From the NCBI GenBank assembly GCA_016789705.1, contig JAEUQR010000005.1, positions 151,343 through 215,342 on the forward strand: a stretch of DNA of 64,000 bases, written 5' to 3'. A program made the translations under genes and the position numbers. Below are positions 34,241 through 42,141 of the stretch, piece by piece. Every line of letters starts with the position of its first letter. The first letter of the stretch is position 1. A model generated the notes under the pieces. That model saw nothing but the letters and a program-made list of their open reading frames with translations, searched no databases and was not told where the DNA came from. The stretch comes from Acidobacteriota bacterium. Its GTDB lineage: Bacteria; Acidobacteriota; Vicinamibacteria; Vicinamibacterales; UBA2999.

Positions 34241-35179
34241 ATGGAAGGCGGATTCATCGTCATCGTGCTGCTCGCGATCATGGCGCTCATCGTCATCGCC
34301 AAGACCGCCATCGTCGTACCGCAGCAGAGCGCGTTCGTCGTCGAGCGGCTGGGCCGCTATTCCGGCACGCTCGACGCCGGCTTCCACATCCTGCTGCCGT
34401 TCGTGGACGTCATCCGCTACAGGCACTCGCTCAAGGAAGCGGCGCTCGACATCCCCGCCCAGGTCTGCATCACCCGCGACAACGTGCAGGTGGGTGTGGA
34501 CGGTGTGCTCTATCTCAAGATCTTGAACCCCGAGCGCGCGAGCTACGGCATCCAGGACTACCTCTTCGCCATCTCGCAGCTCGCCCAGACGACGCTGCGT
34601 TCGGAAGTCGGCAAGATCGATCTCGACCGCACCTTCGAGGAACGCACCAACATCAACATCGCCGTCGTCGCCGAGCTCGACAAGGCCAGCGAGCCGTGGG
34701 GCGTGAAGGTGCTCCGCTACGAGATCAAGAACATCACGCCGCCGGCCGACGTGCTCGCGGCCATGGAAAAGCAGATGCGCGCCGAACGCGAAAAGCGCGC
34801 CGTGATCCTGACGTCCGAGGGCCAGCGCGACGCCGCGATCAACAGCGCCGAAGGCGAAAAGCAGCAGACCATCAAGGCGTCGGAAGCGCGCAAGCAGCAG
34901 CAGATCAACGAGGCCGAAGGCCAGGCGGCGGCCATCCTCGCCGTGGCCACGGCCACGGCTGAAGGCATCAAGCGGGTGGCCGAAGCCACGCAGGCGCCCG
35001 GCGGCCAGGAGGCGATTCAGTTGCGCGTCGCCGAGCAGTACATCGGCGAGTTCGGCAAGGTCATCAACAACGCCGACACGATCATCCTGCCGAGCAACGT
35101 GGCCGACGTCGCCTCGATGATCACGACCGCGATGTCGGTCGTGAGCCAGCAGACCCCGTCGGCGCAGGTGCGGCGCTAG
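34241..35179 (+). CDS. SPFH/Band 7 slipin (stomatin-like, QmcA-type)
   Basis: This 312-residue protein has an N-terminal membrane hairpin (FIVIVLLAIMALIVIAKTAIVV), a Band 7 domain (VPQQSAFVVERLGRYSGTLDAGFHILLPFVD to about residue 190) and a long charged helix (EKQMRAEREKRAVILTSEG, KASEARKQQQINEAEGQ) that drives oligomerisation. Such proteins build ring-shaped membrane assemblies with NfeD partners and help membrane-protein quality control. An AAGGA ribosome binding site precedes the ATG. The 3' end overlaps the convergent ridA stop by 4 bases. Confidence 0.92.
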   Translation: MEGGFIVIVLLAIMALIVIAKTAIVVPQQSAFVVERLGRYSGTLDAGFHILLPFVDVIRYRHSLKEAALDIPAQVCITRDNVQVGVDGVLYLKILNPERASYGIQDYLFAISQLAQTTLRSEVGKIDLDRTFEERTNINIAVVAELDKASEPWGVKVLRYEIKNITPPADVLAAMEKQMRAEREKRAVILTSEGQRDAAINSAEGEKQQTIKASEARKQQQINEAEGQAAAILAVATATAEGIKRVAEATQAPGGQEAIQLRVAEQYIGEFGKVINNADTIILPSNVADVASMITTAMSVVSQQTPSAQVRR

Positions 35180-35568
35180 GGCACGTAGGCGATGCAGTCG
35201 ATCTCGACGCGCAGCCCCTTGCCGGGCAGCTTCGCGGCCTGGATCGTCGTGCGCGCCGGGCGGTGATCGCCGAACATCCGCTGGTAGACGGCGTTCATCT
35301 CCTGGAAGTCGTCCATGTCCACGAGAAAGACGCCGCAGCGCAGCACGTGCTGCAGGTCGGTGCCGGCCGCGGCGAGAATTGCCGCCACGTTCTTCAAGCA
35401 CTGTTCGGTCTGGGCGGCCGCGGTGTGCCCAGCCAGCTCGCCGGTGGCAGGATCGGTGGCGCCCTGGCCCGAGACGAAGACGAGGCGCTCGAAGCCCATG
35501 CCGGGCGAGTACGGGCCCACGGGTTTCGGCAGGTTGGCGGCGTGCACGGGACGATGCGACTGGGACAT
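35176..35568 (-). CDS. RidA-family enamine/imine deaminase
   Basis: This 130-residue Rid protein has the typical GPYSPGMGFERLVFVSGQGATDP, LKNVAAILAAAGTDLQHVL, the conserved Arg in RPARTTIQAAKLPGKG and the Glu in RVEIDCIAYVP. RidA hydrolyses reactive enamines and imines released by PLP enzymes. The Arg and Glu needed for catalysis are present. The ATG at 35568 is 8 bases from a TAGAAT that overlaps the truA -10 on the other strand. The gene converges with the slipin gene with a 4-base overlap. Confidence 0.9.
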   Translation of the reverse strand: MSQSHRPVHAANLPKPVGPYSPGMGFERLVFVSGQGATDPATGELAGHTAAAQTEQCLKNVAAILAAAGTDLQHVLRCGVFLVDMDDFQEMNAVYQRMFGDHRPARTTIQAAKLPGKGLRVEIDCIAYVP

Positions 35569-35575
35569 GGGCTGG

Positions 35576-35582
35576 TATTCTA
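35576..35582. promoter_or_regulatory. Shared divergent -10 element (ridA / truA)
   Basis: TATTCTA reads TATTCT on plus (8 bases before the truA GTG at 35590) and TAGAAT on minus (8 bases before the ridA ATG at 35568). Only 21 bases separate the two start codons, so both genes must be driven from this one heptamer and both mRNAs should be leaderless or nearly so. Confidence 0.7.
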
Positions 35583-35589
35583 GCCCTGC

Positions 35590-36375
35590 GTGCCACGATT
35601 CAAACTCACCATCGAGTACGCCGGCACGCGCTACAGCGGCTGGCAGGCCCAGCGGAACGCGCGGACGGTCCAGGGCGAACTGAACCGCGCCATCGTCGAG
35701 GCGATCGGCGACGGCGCGCTCGTCGACTCCCAGGGCTCCGGGCGCACCGACGCCGGCGTGCATGCGCTGGCGCAGGTCGCGCACATCGACGTCACCCGCG
35801 CGCCCGCGCCGGAGCAGTTGCGGCGGCGTATCAACGACGGCCTCCCCGCCGACATCCACGTCATCGACGTCACGCCCGTGAGCCGTGGATTCCACGCGCG
35901 GCACAGCGCCGAGCGGCGCAGCTATCTCTACCAGATCTCGCGGCGGCGCAGTGCCTTCGCAAAGCCGTTCGTGTGGTGGGTCAAGGAGCCGCTCGAGGCC
36001 AGCCGGATGACGGCGGCGGCGGCCCGCTTCACCGGGCTCCACGACTTCCGCGCCTTTTCGGACGACGACCCGCGCGAGAAGTCGACCAAAGTGCTGCTCG
36101 ACGAGGTGACGATCGCCGAGGATGGCGCGCTGCTGCTCGTGCGCGTGGCCGGCTCGCACTTCCTATGGAAGATGGTGCGGCGGATGGTGGGCGTATTCGT
36201 CGCCATCGGCACGGGCGACCTCGTGGACGACGACATCCCGTACCTGCTCGCCGGTGACGGTGGCGACGTCGTCGCGCAACTCACCGCGCCGTCGGCCGGG
36301 CTCTTCCTCGAGCACGTGCTCTATCCCGGCGACGCGTGGCCTCGGCCGATCGTGGCGGCCGTGCCCGTGCGTTGA
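35590..36375 (+). CDS. truA: tRNA pseudouridine(38-40) synthase TruA
   Basis: This 261-residue enzyme has the catalytic Asp in SGRTDAGVHALAQVAH (about residue 54), the opening FKLTIEYAGTRYSGWQ and the C-terminal SHFLWKMVRRMVGVFVAIG motif, all intact. It isomerises uridines 38-40 in the anticodon arm of tRNAs. The GTG at 35590 directly follows the shared -10. The gene is convergent with the GH5-like gene. Confidence 0.95.
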   Translation: MPRFKLTIEYAGTRYSGWQAQRNARTVQGELNRAIVEAIGDGALVDSQGSGRTDAGVHALAQVAHIDVTRAPAPEQLRRRINDGLPADIHVIDVTPVSRGFHARHSAERRSYLYQISRRRSAFAKPFVWWVKEPLEASRMTAAAARFTGLHDFRAFSDDDPREKSTKVLLDEVTIAEDGALLLVRVAGSHFLWKMVRRMVGVFVAIGTGDLVDDDIPYLLAGDGGDVVAQLTAPSAGLFLEHVLYPGDAWPRPIVAAVPVR

Positions 36376-36395
36376 GCGCGGGGACACTCGCCCAG

Positions 36396-37397
36396 CTACG
36401 CGCGTCGCGTCGTGTCGCGGCCGAGGCGGGCGTCCACGGCGGCGCGGATCCGCCGGGCATCGTCGTGCACCAGCGGGCCGTGCGTGTCCACCCCGCGCCA
36501 GCTCCACGGCCAGGCGCCGGCATAGCCCAGGGCGACGGCCTCCTCGGCGAGCCGCACGGCCGAGATTGCCGGCCGGTGTCGCGACAGGTCCTCGGCATCG
36601 CCGCGGGCCGAACACTCGCCGATGACAATAGGCCGCGTCAGACCGAGCGCGCCTGCCGGCGTCGCCAGCAGGTCGAAGTCGTGGTCGGGGTCGTAGTACG
36701 TGTGCGCCTGCAGGAAGTCGAGTCCGAATGCGGGATCGTCCCACCAGGACACAAAGCGCAGCCGCGCGTTGCCGATCGTGACGGCGCCGGCGCGTTGCTC
36801 GCGCACCGTCGCACTGGCCGCCCGCACCCACGCGGCCAGCACGTCGAACGGAACCGGCGCCGGGACGCGACGGTTCGGATGGTGTTCCGCGACGATCCAG
36901 TCGGGTTCGTTCAGCAGATCCCAGGCGAACACGGCGGGGCCGAGATGGCCGTGCGAGCCCCGCGCGCCGTAGCGGGCGAAGAGCGGAGTGATGACGCACT
37001 CGAGCAGCCGCGCCTGCCCTTCCGGGTCGGCGAGCCAGGCGTAGTGGCCGCCCACGCGGGCGCCGCCGGTCTCGGTGGGCGCGAAGACGAGCGTGTGGTC
37101 GAAGAGCACGGGCACCACGCGGAGGCCGGCGTCGAGCGCGAGCGTGAAGAGCGCGTCGAGGTCGTCGAGAGCGCCGTCGAGAAAGCCGGCCGGCCAGCCC
37201 TGCGCGTCCACCCGTAGCCCGCCGCGCGCGTCCGTGAAGAGGAACCAGCGCACCACGTCCACGCCGGCCGCCGCCATGGCGGCGAAGTCGCCGGCAATCG
37301 CGGCGTGGTCGGCGCGAACGCCGTGTGTCGTCCCCCAGATGGTCGGGCCGAAGTCGCCGCCGTAACGCCGCCACGGGTAATTGACGCCTGCCGTCAT
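36396..37397 (-). CDS. GH5-like TIM-barrel glycoside hydrolase
   Basis: This 333-residue protein starts MTAGVNYPWRRYGGDFG and follows the GH5/cellulase-like (clan A) pattern: GVDVVRWFLF near strand 2, FAWDLLNEPDWIV with the likely acid/base Glu near residue 165, LDFLQAHTYYDP near strand 5-6 and PIVIGECSARG with the likely nucleophile Glu near residue 255. There is no signal peptide, so it should act in the cytoplasm. The substrate is unknown. A GACAAT -10 ends 6 bases before the ATG. Confidence 0.75.
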   Translation of the reverse strand: MTAGVNYPWRRYGGDFGPTIWGTTHGVRADHAAIAGDFAAMAAAGVDVVRWFLFTDARGGLRVDAQGWPAGFLDGALDDLDALFTLALDAGLRVVPVLFDHTLVFAPTETGGARVGGHYAWLADPEGQARLLECVITPLFARYGARGSHGHLGPAVFAWDLLNEPDWIVAEHHPNRRVPAPVPFDVLAAWVRAASATVREQRAGAVTIGNARLRFVSWWDDPAFGLDFLQAHTYYDPDHDFDLLATPAGALGLTRPIVIGECSARGDAEDLSRHRPAISAVRLAEEAVALGYAGAWPWSWRGVDTHGPLVHDDARRIRAAVDARLGRDTTRRA

Positions 37398-37403
37398 CCC
37401 TGC

Positions 37404-37409
37404 ATTGTC
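37404..37409 (-). promoter_or_regulatory. -10 GACAAT for the GH5-like gene
   Basis: GACAAT on the minus strand ends 6 bases before the ATG at 37397, consistent with leaderless transcription. Confidence 0.4.
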
Positions 37410-37451
37410 GCTTACCGCCCTACCGCCCTGTCGCGGCGGGCGGGTCACGGG

Positions 37452-37457
37452 TAGACT
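37452..37457 (+). promoter_or_regulatory. -10 TAGACT giving leaderless DUF2277 mRNA
   Basis: TAGACT ends 6 bases before the ATG at 37464. Confidence 0.5.
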
Positions 37458-37463
37458 GGGCGG

Positions 37464-37739
37464 ATGTGCCGCAACATCCGCACCCTGTTCAATTTCGAGC
37501 CGCCCGCGACCGACGATGAGGTGCGTGCCGCCTCCCTGCAGTTCGTCCGCAAGCTGAGCGGCTTCGCGGTGCCGTCGAAGGCGAACCAGGTGGCCTTCGA
37601 CGCGGCCGTGGATGACGTCGCAGTCGTCGCGCGCCGTCTCATCGACGCGCTCGTCACCACCGCCGAGCCGAAGAATCGCGAGATCGAGGCGGCACGGGCG
37701 CGGGCGCGAAACGCCGAGCGCTACGGTCGGGGCGCGTAA
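37464..37739 (+). CDS. DUF2277 family protein
   Basis: This 91-residue protein carries the characteristic DUF2277 start MCRNIRTLFNFEPPATDDEV and the segment ALQFVRKLSGF-like (SLQFVRKLSGFAVPSKANQ). The family is small, cytoplasmic and of unknown function, and occurs in Actinobacteria and Acidobacteria. The Cys-Arg-Asn at residues 2-4 is strongly kept in the family. It converges with terC; only a weak GC hairpin separates them. Confidence 0.88.
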   Translation: MCRNIRTLFNFEPPATDDEVRAASLQFVRKLSGFAVPSKANQVAFDAAVDDVAVVARRLIDALVTTAEPKNREIEAARARARNAERYGRGA

Positions 37740-37760
37740 CCGCGCCGACCGCCCTCGCGG

Positions 37761-38486
37761 CTAGACGTGCGGCAGTTCGTCGCCGGTATCTTCCACCGGG
37801 CCGAGCTTGCGGGCGTAGAGGTACGACCCGCCGAAGATCACGATGATGAGGCCGAGCGACAGCCACTTCGGAATCTCGAAGTGCACCCAGCCGATCGAGT
37901 GTCCGTATTCGAGGAGCAGCTTGATACCCACCCACGCGATGATGACGAAGGCGCCGTCGACGAGCACCGGGTAGCGCCGGATGAGCCCGAGCAGCTTGCC
38001 GATCACCATGCGCATCATCAGGATGCCCAGGATGCCGCCGGTGATGACCACCCAGAGCTTGTCCGAGACCGCGACGGCCACGAGGATCGAGTCGATCGCG
38101 AAGACGATGTCGGTCAGTTCGACCTTGACCACGGTGGCCCAGAACGGCGACATCCCGAGCCACGGTTCCGCGGGCTTGATGGTGTGGCGTGACTCGCCGT
38201 CGCCGCCGGCGTGCTGGCTGAAGTGCTGGAACGGCAGATACAGCAGGTAGAGCCCGCCGACGAGCTTCACCCAGCCGAGCGCGATGAGATACGCCGCCGC
38301 CGCGGTCGCGGCCGCGCGGAACGTGAAGGCGCTCGCCATGCCGTAGCGCAGCGCCTTGGTCTGGAGTTCCTTGGGCAGACTGAGCACACGAATCGCCAGG
38401 ACCATGGCGTTGTCGGCGCTGAGCACGCCCTCGAGGAGGACCAGCAGCAGGATGGTGACGAGATCGGACGTGGAGATGTCGGGCAC
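37761..38486 (-). CDS. TerC-family integral membrane protein
   Basis: This 241-residue TerC-like protein has about seven membrane segments and the conserved acidic transport signatures LEGVLSADNAMVLAIRV (about residues 18-34) and VKVELTDIVFAIDSILVAVAV (about 120-140). The family exports metal ions, especially Mn2+, or inserts metal into exported proteins. The GTG start at 38486 lies only 9 bases after the AlkD-like gene, so the two are co-transcribed. That spacing leaves no room for the Mn-responsive yybP-ykoY riboswitch often found before such genes. Confidence 0.85.
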   Translation of the reverse strand: MPDISTSDLVTILLLVLLEGVLSADNAMVLAIRVLSLPKELQTKALRYGMASAFTFRAAATAAAAYLIALGWVKLVGGLYLLYLPFQHFSQHAGGDGESRHTIKPAEPWLGMSPFWATVVKVELTDIVFAIDSILVAVAVSDKLWVVITGGILGILMMRMVIGKLLGLIRRYPVLVDGAFVIIAWVGIKLLLEYGHSIGWVHFEIPKWLSLGLIIVIFGGSYLYARKLGPVEDTGDELPHV

Positions 38487-38495
38487 GAGCGGCTT

Positions 38496-39209
38496 CTAAG
38501 TATGACGCCGCTCGGCGGCTCTTGTCACGCGCGCGCGGCGCGCCGCGATCCGGCGACGGGTGGCGGCGGATGTCAGCTCCCGGAGCGCGTCGCGGGCAAT
38601 CCATCGGGCGGCCGGCGTGTCACGCGCGAGCATGTTGCGGGCGCACGCCATGGCGGCGGCGTGGAGCGCGGCGTTGCGCTTGCCAATCTGGCGCAGCGCC
38701 CAGTTGACGCCTTTGCGCACGTACGGGCGCTCGTCGCCGGCCGCGGCCACGAGGAGCGGCAATGCCGCGATGAAGCGCGCATCGGGCGACGTCCGGTCAT
38801 GCACGGCGAGCGCGGCGAGCAGAGCGAAGGCGGCGCGGCGCTGGTACTCTCCGCGGCGCCGGCACCAGGCGGCCACGCGGCCCCACGCCGGCGCGGCGTG
38901 GCAGAAGAGGTGGAGGCACGTGCTGTCGGTCACCGCCCAGTTGTCGAAACCGCGCGCCCAGTGGTCCATCAGCGCGGCCGTCACCCGGCCCGGCTCGGCG
39001 ACGTGTCCGGCCACGAGGCGCGCTTCCAGCCACCCGGTCTCCCACAGCGCCACGGCCAGGGCGTGATCGCGGCCCAGGCGGGTGACGAGCGGACGCATTG
39101 CCGCCATCGACACGCCGAAGACCTGCGGCGACGTGATGCCGAACCGCGCCATGCCCTCGCGGTCGCGCGCCCGTCCGCGGCGCGATAGCCACGACAGCAC
39201 GGCCGCCAC
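38496..39209 (-). CDS. AlkD-like DNA alkylation repair HEAT-repeat protein
   Basis: This 237-residue protein is built of HEAT-like helical repeats, with the family-type opening VLSWLSRRGRARDREGMARFGI and the segments LGRDHALAVALWETGWLEARLVAGHV, DNWAVTDSTCLHLF and DERPYVRKGVNWALRQIGKRN. AlkD glycosylases remove alkylated bases without flipping them. In AlkD the key residues are Trp, Asp and Arg; WARGFDNWAVTD and YVRKGVNWALR carry equivalents, but I cannot confirm activity. The start is uncertain: the GTG at 39209 lies 13 bases after the MBOAT stop. terC follows at 9 bases. Confidence 0.78.
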   Translation of the reverse strand: MAAVLSWLSRRGRARDREGMARFGITSPQVFGVSMAAMRPLVTRLGRDHALAVALWETGWLEARLVAGHVAEPGRVTAALMDHWARGFDNWAVTDSTCLHLFCHAAPAWGRVAAWCRRRGEYQRRAAFALLAALAVHDRTSPDARFIAALPLLVAAAGDERPYVRKGVNWALRQIGKRNAALHAAAMACARNMLARDTPAARWIARDALRELTSAATRRRIAARRARVTRAAERRHT

Positions 39210-39222
39210 GCGGGCGGCGGGC

Positions 39223-40638
39223 TCAGAACTGGAAGTAGATGAACTCGCTCGTGCCGCCATGGAGCGTGATGATCGCGTACGCCATCGCCGCGGCGAGCGC
39301 CGCCCGTGCCGTGGCGCCGAGGGCCGGGGCGCGGCCGCGTTCGTCGAGCCACGTCCATGCGTGCACGACGACGAGCGGCGCCACGAACAGCAGCGCCTGC
39401 ACCATCCAGACGTCGGGCAGCCGCCAGGCGCCGACGACGAGATTGGCCACGAAGGTCGTCGCCCCGCCGACACTGGTGCTGCGGAAGTAGATCCACGCGA
39501 CGAGTACCGCCATCTGCACCACGGCGAACCACGCGGCGCGCACCACCCACGGACGCGGGAGCGGGCGATGCAGCCCGAGCACGCGCTCGCCCGCCAGGCA
39601 CAGACCGTGGATCGCGCCCCAGACGATGAAGGTGTAGGCGGCGCCGTGCCACAGTCCGCCGAGCAGCATCACGAGCAGCAGGTTCAGGAGCGTGCGCTGT
39701 CGCGAACCGCGATTGCCGCCGAGCGGCACGTAGAGGTAGTCGCGCAGCCAGCGCGAGAGCGTGATGTGCCAGCGCTCCCAGAAGTTCTTGAACGTCGCGG
39801 CGAGGTACGGGGCGTTGAAATTGTCGGGAAACCGGTAGCCGAGCAGGTAGCCGAGGCCCCGGGCGATGGTCGAGTAGCCGGCGAAGTCGGCGAAGATCTG
39901 CCCGGAGAACATCACGCCGAGCCAGACGACGAAGGTCGCATCGGCGCCCTCGCGGTAGCCGCGGTCCCAGTGTTCGTCCACGTAGGCGGCCAGGTTGTCG
40001 GCGCACACCATCTTCAGGAAGAAGCCGACGATGAGCAGCCACGCACCCTGATAGAACACCCGCGCGTGCAGCCGGCGCGGCCGCGGGATCTGCGGCAGGA
40101 ACTCGCTGGCGCGGACGATCGGGCCGGCGACGAGCTGCGGGAAGAAGCTGATGAAGAGCAGGAAGCGCGGGAAGTTGCGCACCGGCGCGAGTTCGCCGCG
40201 GTAGACGTCGATCGTGTACGACAGTGTCTGGAAGGTATAGAAGCTGATGCCCATCGGCAGCACCAGCGAGAACTCGGGGAGGCGCAGCGTGGTCCCGAAG
40301 GCCGCCGCCGCTTCTTCGGCGGAGCGCACGGCGAAGGTGCCGTACTTGAAGAACGCAAGCAGGCTCAGGTTCATCACGAGCGACGCGATGAGCCAGGCCC
40401 GACGGCCCCCGCGCTGCTGCGGCGCGAGGTTGCCGATCGCAATCGCCGCCACGTAGTCGATCGACGCGGCGCCGACCAGCACGGCGAGGTAGGCCGGAAC
40501 GTGCCAGCCGTAGAAGACGAGGCTCGACAGCAGGAGCACGCCCACGTACGGCGATTCAATCTTGCGCCGCCCCACGGTCAGGCGGGCGGCGAACACCACG
40601 ACGAAGAGGGCGACGAACGCCCACGAGACGAAGTTCAT
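39223..40638 (-). CDS. MBOAT-family O-acyltransferase (AlgI-like)
   Basis: This 471-residue polytopic protein has the AlgI/DltB-type MBOAT signature: MGISFYTFQTLSYTIDVYRGE, FPQLVAGPIVRASEFLPQI, FADFAGYSTIARGLGYLLGY, FKNFWERWHITLSRWLRDYLYVPLGGNR and the catalytic His in LLGGLWHGAAYTFIVWG (about residue 325). Such proteins move acetyl groups across the membrane onto exported polysaccharides. The ATG overlaps the stop of the upstream SGNH-like gene (ATGA), so the pair is translated together. No polysaccharide synthesis genes are adjacent, so the target glycan is unknown. Confidence 0.9.
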   Translation of the reverse strand: MNFVSWAFVALFVVVFAARLTVGRRKIESPYVGVLLLSSLVFYGWHVPAYLAVLVGAASIDYVAAIAIGNLAPQQRGGRRAWLIASLVMNLSLLAFFKYGTFAVRSAEEAAAAFGTTLRLPEFSLVLPMGISFYTFQTLSYTIDVYRGELAPVRNFPRFLLFISFFPQLVAGPIVRASEFLPQIPRPRRLHARVFYQGAWLLIVGFFLKMVCADNLAAYVDEHWDRGYREGADATFVVWLGVMFSGQIFADFAGYSTIARGLGYLLGYRFPDNFNAPYLAATFKNFWERWHITLSRWLRDYLYVPLGGNRGSRQRTLLNLLLVMLLGGLWHGAAYTFIVWGAIHGLCLAGERVLGLHRPLPRPWVVRAAWFAVVQMAVLVAWIYFRSTSVGGATTFVANLVVGAWRLPDVWMVQALLFVAPLVVVHAWTWLDERGRAPALGATARAALAAAMAYAIITLHGGTSEFIYFQF

Positions 40639-41642
40639 CGCGGCGGGCCGGCGTCGCCGAGATGCGGCGTGAGGGCCTCGAGAAAGGCGCGCGACCAGTC
40701 GTGGGCACTCGCCTGGTCGAGGTGACTCCGATCGCCGCTCGTGAGCCCCGGCGGCGCCACCATGACGAGCGGCACCTGCAGCAGGTCGGCGAACCGCGCC
40801 GGACCGGCGCCGCCGTGCGGTTCGGGCGTCGGCACGCGGGTGACCACGAGCCGCGTGCCGCGGGCGTCCATCTCGGACTTGAAGGCGCGCGCGGCGGCAA
40901 TCTCGCCCCGCGAGAGCGGCGGTCCGTCGACCGGCGGTGGGGCGAACGCCGTGTGCGACTCGGGCCAGGGTGACACCTGCCAGGTGCCGTCGAAGCGTGA
41001 GCGGTACATGTTGAGCTCGCGGGCGTGACCGAGTCCGGGCCGGCCGAAGAGCGCGAGCCAGTTCGGTGCCACGATGTGGACGGCGCGGCGCACGTCGTGG
41101 GCCGTCTCGGCCTCCCACCGCAGCTTGCGCGCCGCGAATGCGGTGTCCCGGTTGACCACTTCGGCCCAGGCGCTCAGTCCCCCGCCGAAGAAGCCGTCGG
41201 CGTTCACGACGACGAGGCGCGGGCGCAGGTCGAAGCGGCGGATGATGGCGAGGGGAAAGCGGTCGGCCTCGCGGAACCCGAAGCCCATCGCGTAGTACGA
41301 GCGGCCGAGGGCCGCGAACCCCGGCCGCAGCACCTCGGGCCGCAGCGCGAACATCAGCCGCGAGTTGCCGAGGAAGAGGACCTCGGCGGCCTGCAGCCGC
41401 GACTGCGCGTCGGCATCGATGCCGAAGAACAGCACGTGGTGGTCCACCTGCCCGCCGATGTCACCGGCGAGGTAGTGGTCGGCGTCGCCCGGCCGCTCGG
41501 CTTCGAGCAGCCCCGAGGCCGCGGCGCGCAGCGACGGCAGGTGGTCCACCACCACGACCGTGGCGGCCAGCAGCGCGGCGAGCCCCATCGCGAACACGGC
41601 CGCCGGCCACAGGGCGGGCGGGGCTGGGCGCGCGGACGACAT
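40635..41642 (-). CDS. Membrane-anchored SGNH-like acetylation partner of the MBOAT protein
   Basis: This 335-residue protein has one N-terminal membrane segment (LWPAAVFAMGLAALLAATVVVV) and an extracytoplasmic domain. The segment VLFLGNSRLMFAL (about residue 90) looks like the SGNH Ser block. The C-terminal DRSHLDQASAHDWSRAFLEAL looks like the Asp/His block. AlgJ/AlgX/PatB-type proteins of this shape complete O-acetylation outside the membrane together with an MBOAT protein. The assignment rests on these short motifs and on the 4-base overlap with the MBOAT gene. A TACACT -10 ends 6 bases before the ATG. Confidence 0.62.
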   Translation of the reverse strand: MSSARPAPPALWPAAVFAMGLAALLAATVVVVDHLPSLRAAASGLLEAERPGDADHYLAGDIGGQVDHHVLFFGIDADAQSRLQAAEVLFLGNSRLMFALRPEVLRPGFAALGRSYYAMGFGFREADRFPLAIIRRFDLRPRLVVVNADGFFGGGLSAWAEVVNRDTAFAARKLRWEAETAHDVRRAVHIVAPNWLALFGRPGLGHARELNMYRSRFDGTWQVSPWPESHTAFAPPPVDGPPLSRGEIAAARAFKSEMDARGTRLVVTRVPTPEPHGGAGPARFADLLQVPLVMVAPPGLTSGDRSHLDQASAHDWSRAFLEALTPHLGDAGPPR

Positions 41643-41648
41643 TTTTCG

Positions 41649-41654
41649 AGTGTA
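41649..41654 (-). promoter_or_regulatory. -10 TACACT giving leaderless SGNH-MBOAT mRNA
   Basis: TACACT on the minus strand ends 6 bases before the ATG at 41642. Confidence 0.55.
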
Positions 41655-41760
41655 ATTCAGAACAGTCCCGGGAAATCCTGTCAACAGACCGTCGAGTGCG
41701 CCAGCTCAGCCAGCGCCCGGGCACGCCCGGCTTCTCGCTATACGCCGTATCGAATCATGG

Positions 41761-41783
41761 CATTGACACGAATCGTATCAATG
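41761..41783. promoter_or_regulatory. HAIR-like HspR operator overlapping the hspR promoter
   Basis: A 23-bp near-palindrome has outer arms CATTGA and TCAATG. The TTGA and TCAA cores are 11 bases apart, exactly as in the HspR-associated inverted repeat (CTTGAGT-N7-ACTCAAG). It covers the -35 (TTGACA at 41763-41768) of the hspR promoter, so bound HspR would block its own operon. Confidence 0.6.
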
Positions 41784-41791
41784 CTTAGACT
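41763..41791 (+). promoter_or_regulatory. Promoter TTGACA-N17-TAGACT of the hspR operon
   Basis: A consensus -35 (41763-41768), a 17-base spacer and a -10 (41786-41791) end 6 bases before the GTG at 41798. This is the best sigma-70 promoter in the window, with a leaderless start. Confidence 0.75.
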
Positions 41792-41797
41792 CTTGGT

Positions 41798-42139
41798 GTG
41801 GCAACGTCCGATCTCATCTTCATCAGCGTGGCGGCGCGGATGCTCAGCATGCACCCGCAGACCCTGCGCAAATACGAGCGTCTGGGACTGGTGCAGCCAG
41901 CCCGCACGATCGGCAGCATGCGGCTCTACTCGGATGCGGAGATCGAGCGCCTGCGGCTCATCAAGGTGCTCGTCGAGGACGCCGGCGTGAATCTGGCCGG
42001 CGTGCAGCGGCTGCTCGCCGTCGCCGAGGGACTGCAGCGGCTGGAGCCCCTCGTCGACGATCCGGCCCTCGGACGTCCGGAGGGCCGCCGCCGTCTGGCG
42101 CGTGAGGTGCAGCGGCTCAAGGACGTCGTGGGGTTGTGA
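41798..42139 (+). CDS. hspR: HspR-type MerR-family heat-shock repressor
   Basis: This 113-residue MerR-family protein has the HspR-typical winged-helix segment ISVAARMLSMHPQTLRKYERLGLVQPARTIGSMRLYSDAEIERLRLI (about residues 9-55) and a short helical C-terminus. HspR represses chaperone genes and uses DnaK as co-repressor in other bacteria. It heads an operon with a DnaJ-like gene and clpB, and a HAIR-like operator overlaps its promoter, so autoregulation is likely. The GTG start lies 6 bases from the -10. Confidence 0.9.
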   Translation: MATSDLIFISVAARMLSMHPQTLRKYERLGLVQPARTIGSMRLYSDAEIERLRLIKVLVEDAGVNLAGVQRLLAVAEGLQRLEPLVDDPALGRPEGRRRLAREVQRLKDVVGL

Positions 42140-42141
42140 CC

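Noticed and set aside
37740..37760. A terminator between DUF2277 and terC
   Set aside because: Only a 5-bp GC stem with a long loop and no U-tract; too weak to call.
38487..38530. A yybP-ykoY (Mn) riboswitch before the TerC gene
   Set aside because: The TerC start is only 9 bases after the AlkD-like stop, leaving no room, and no matching RNA fold is seen.
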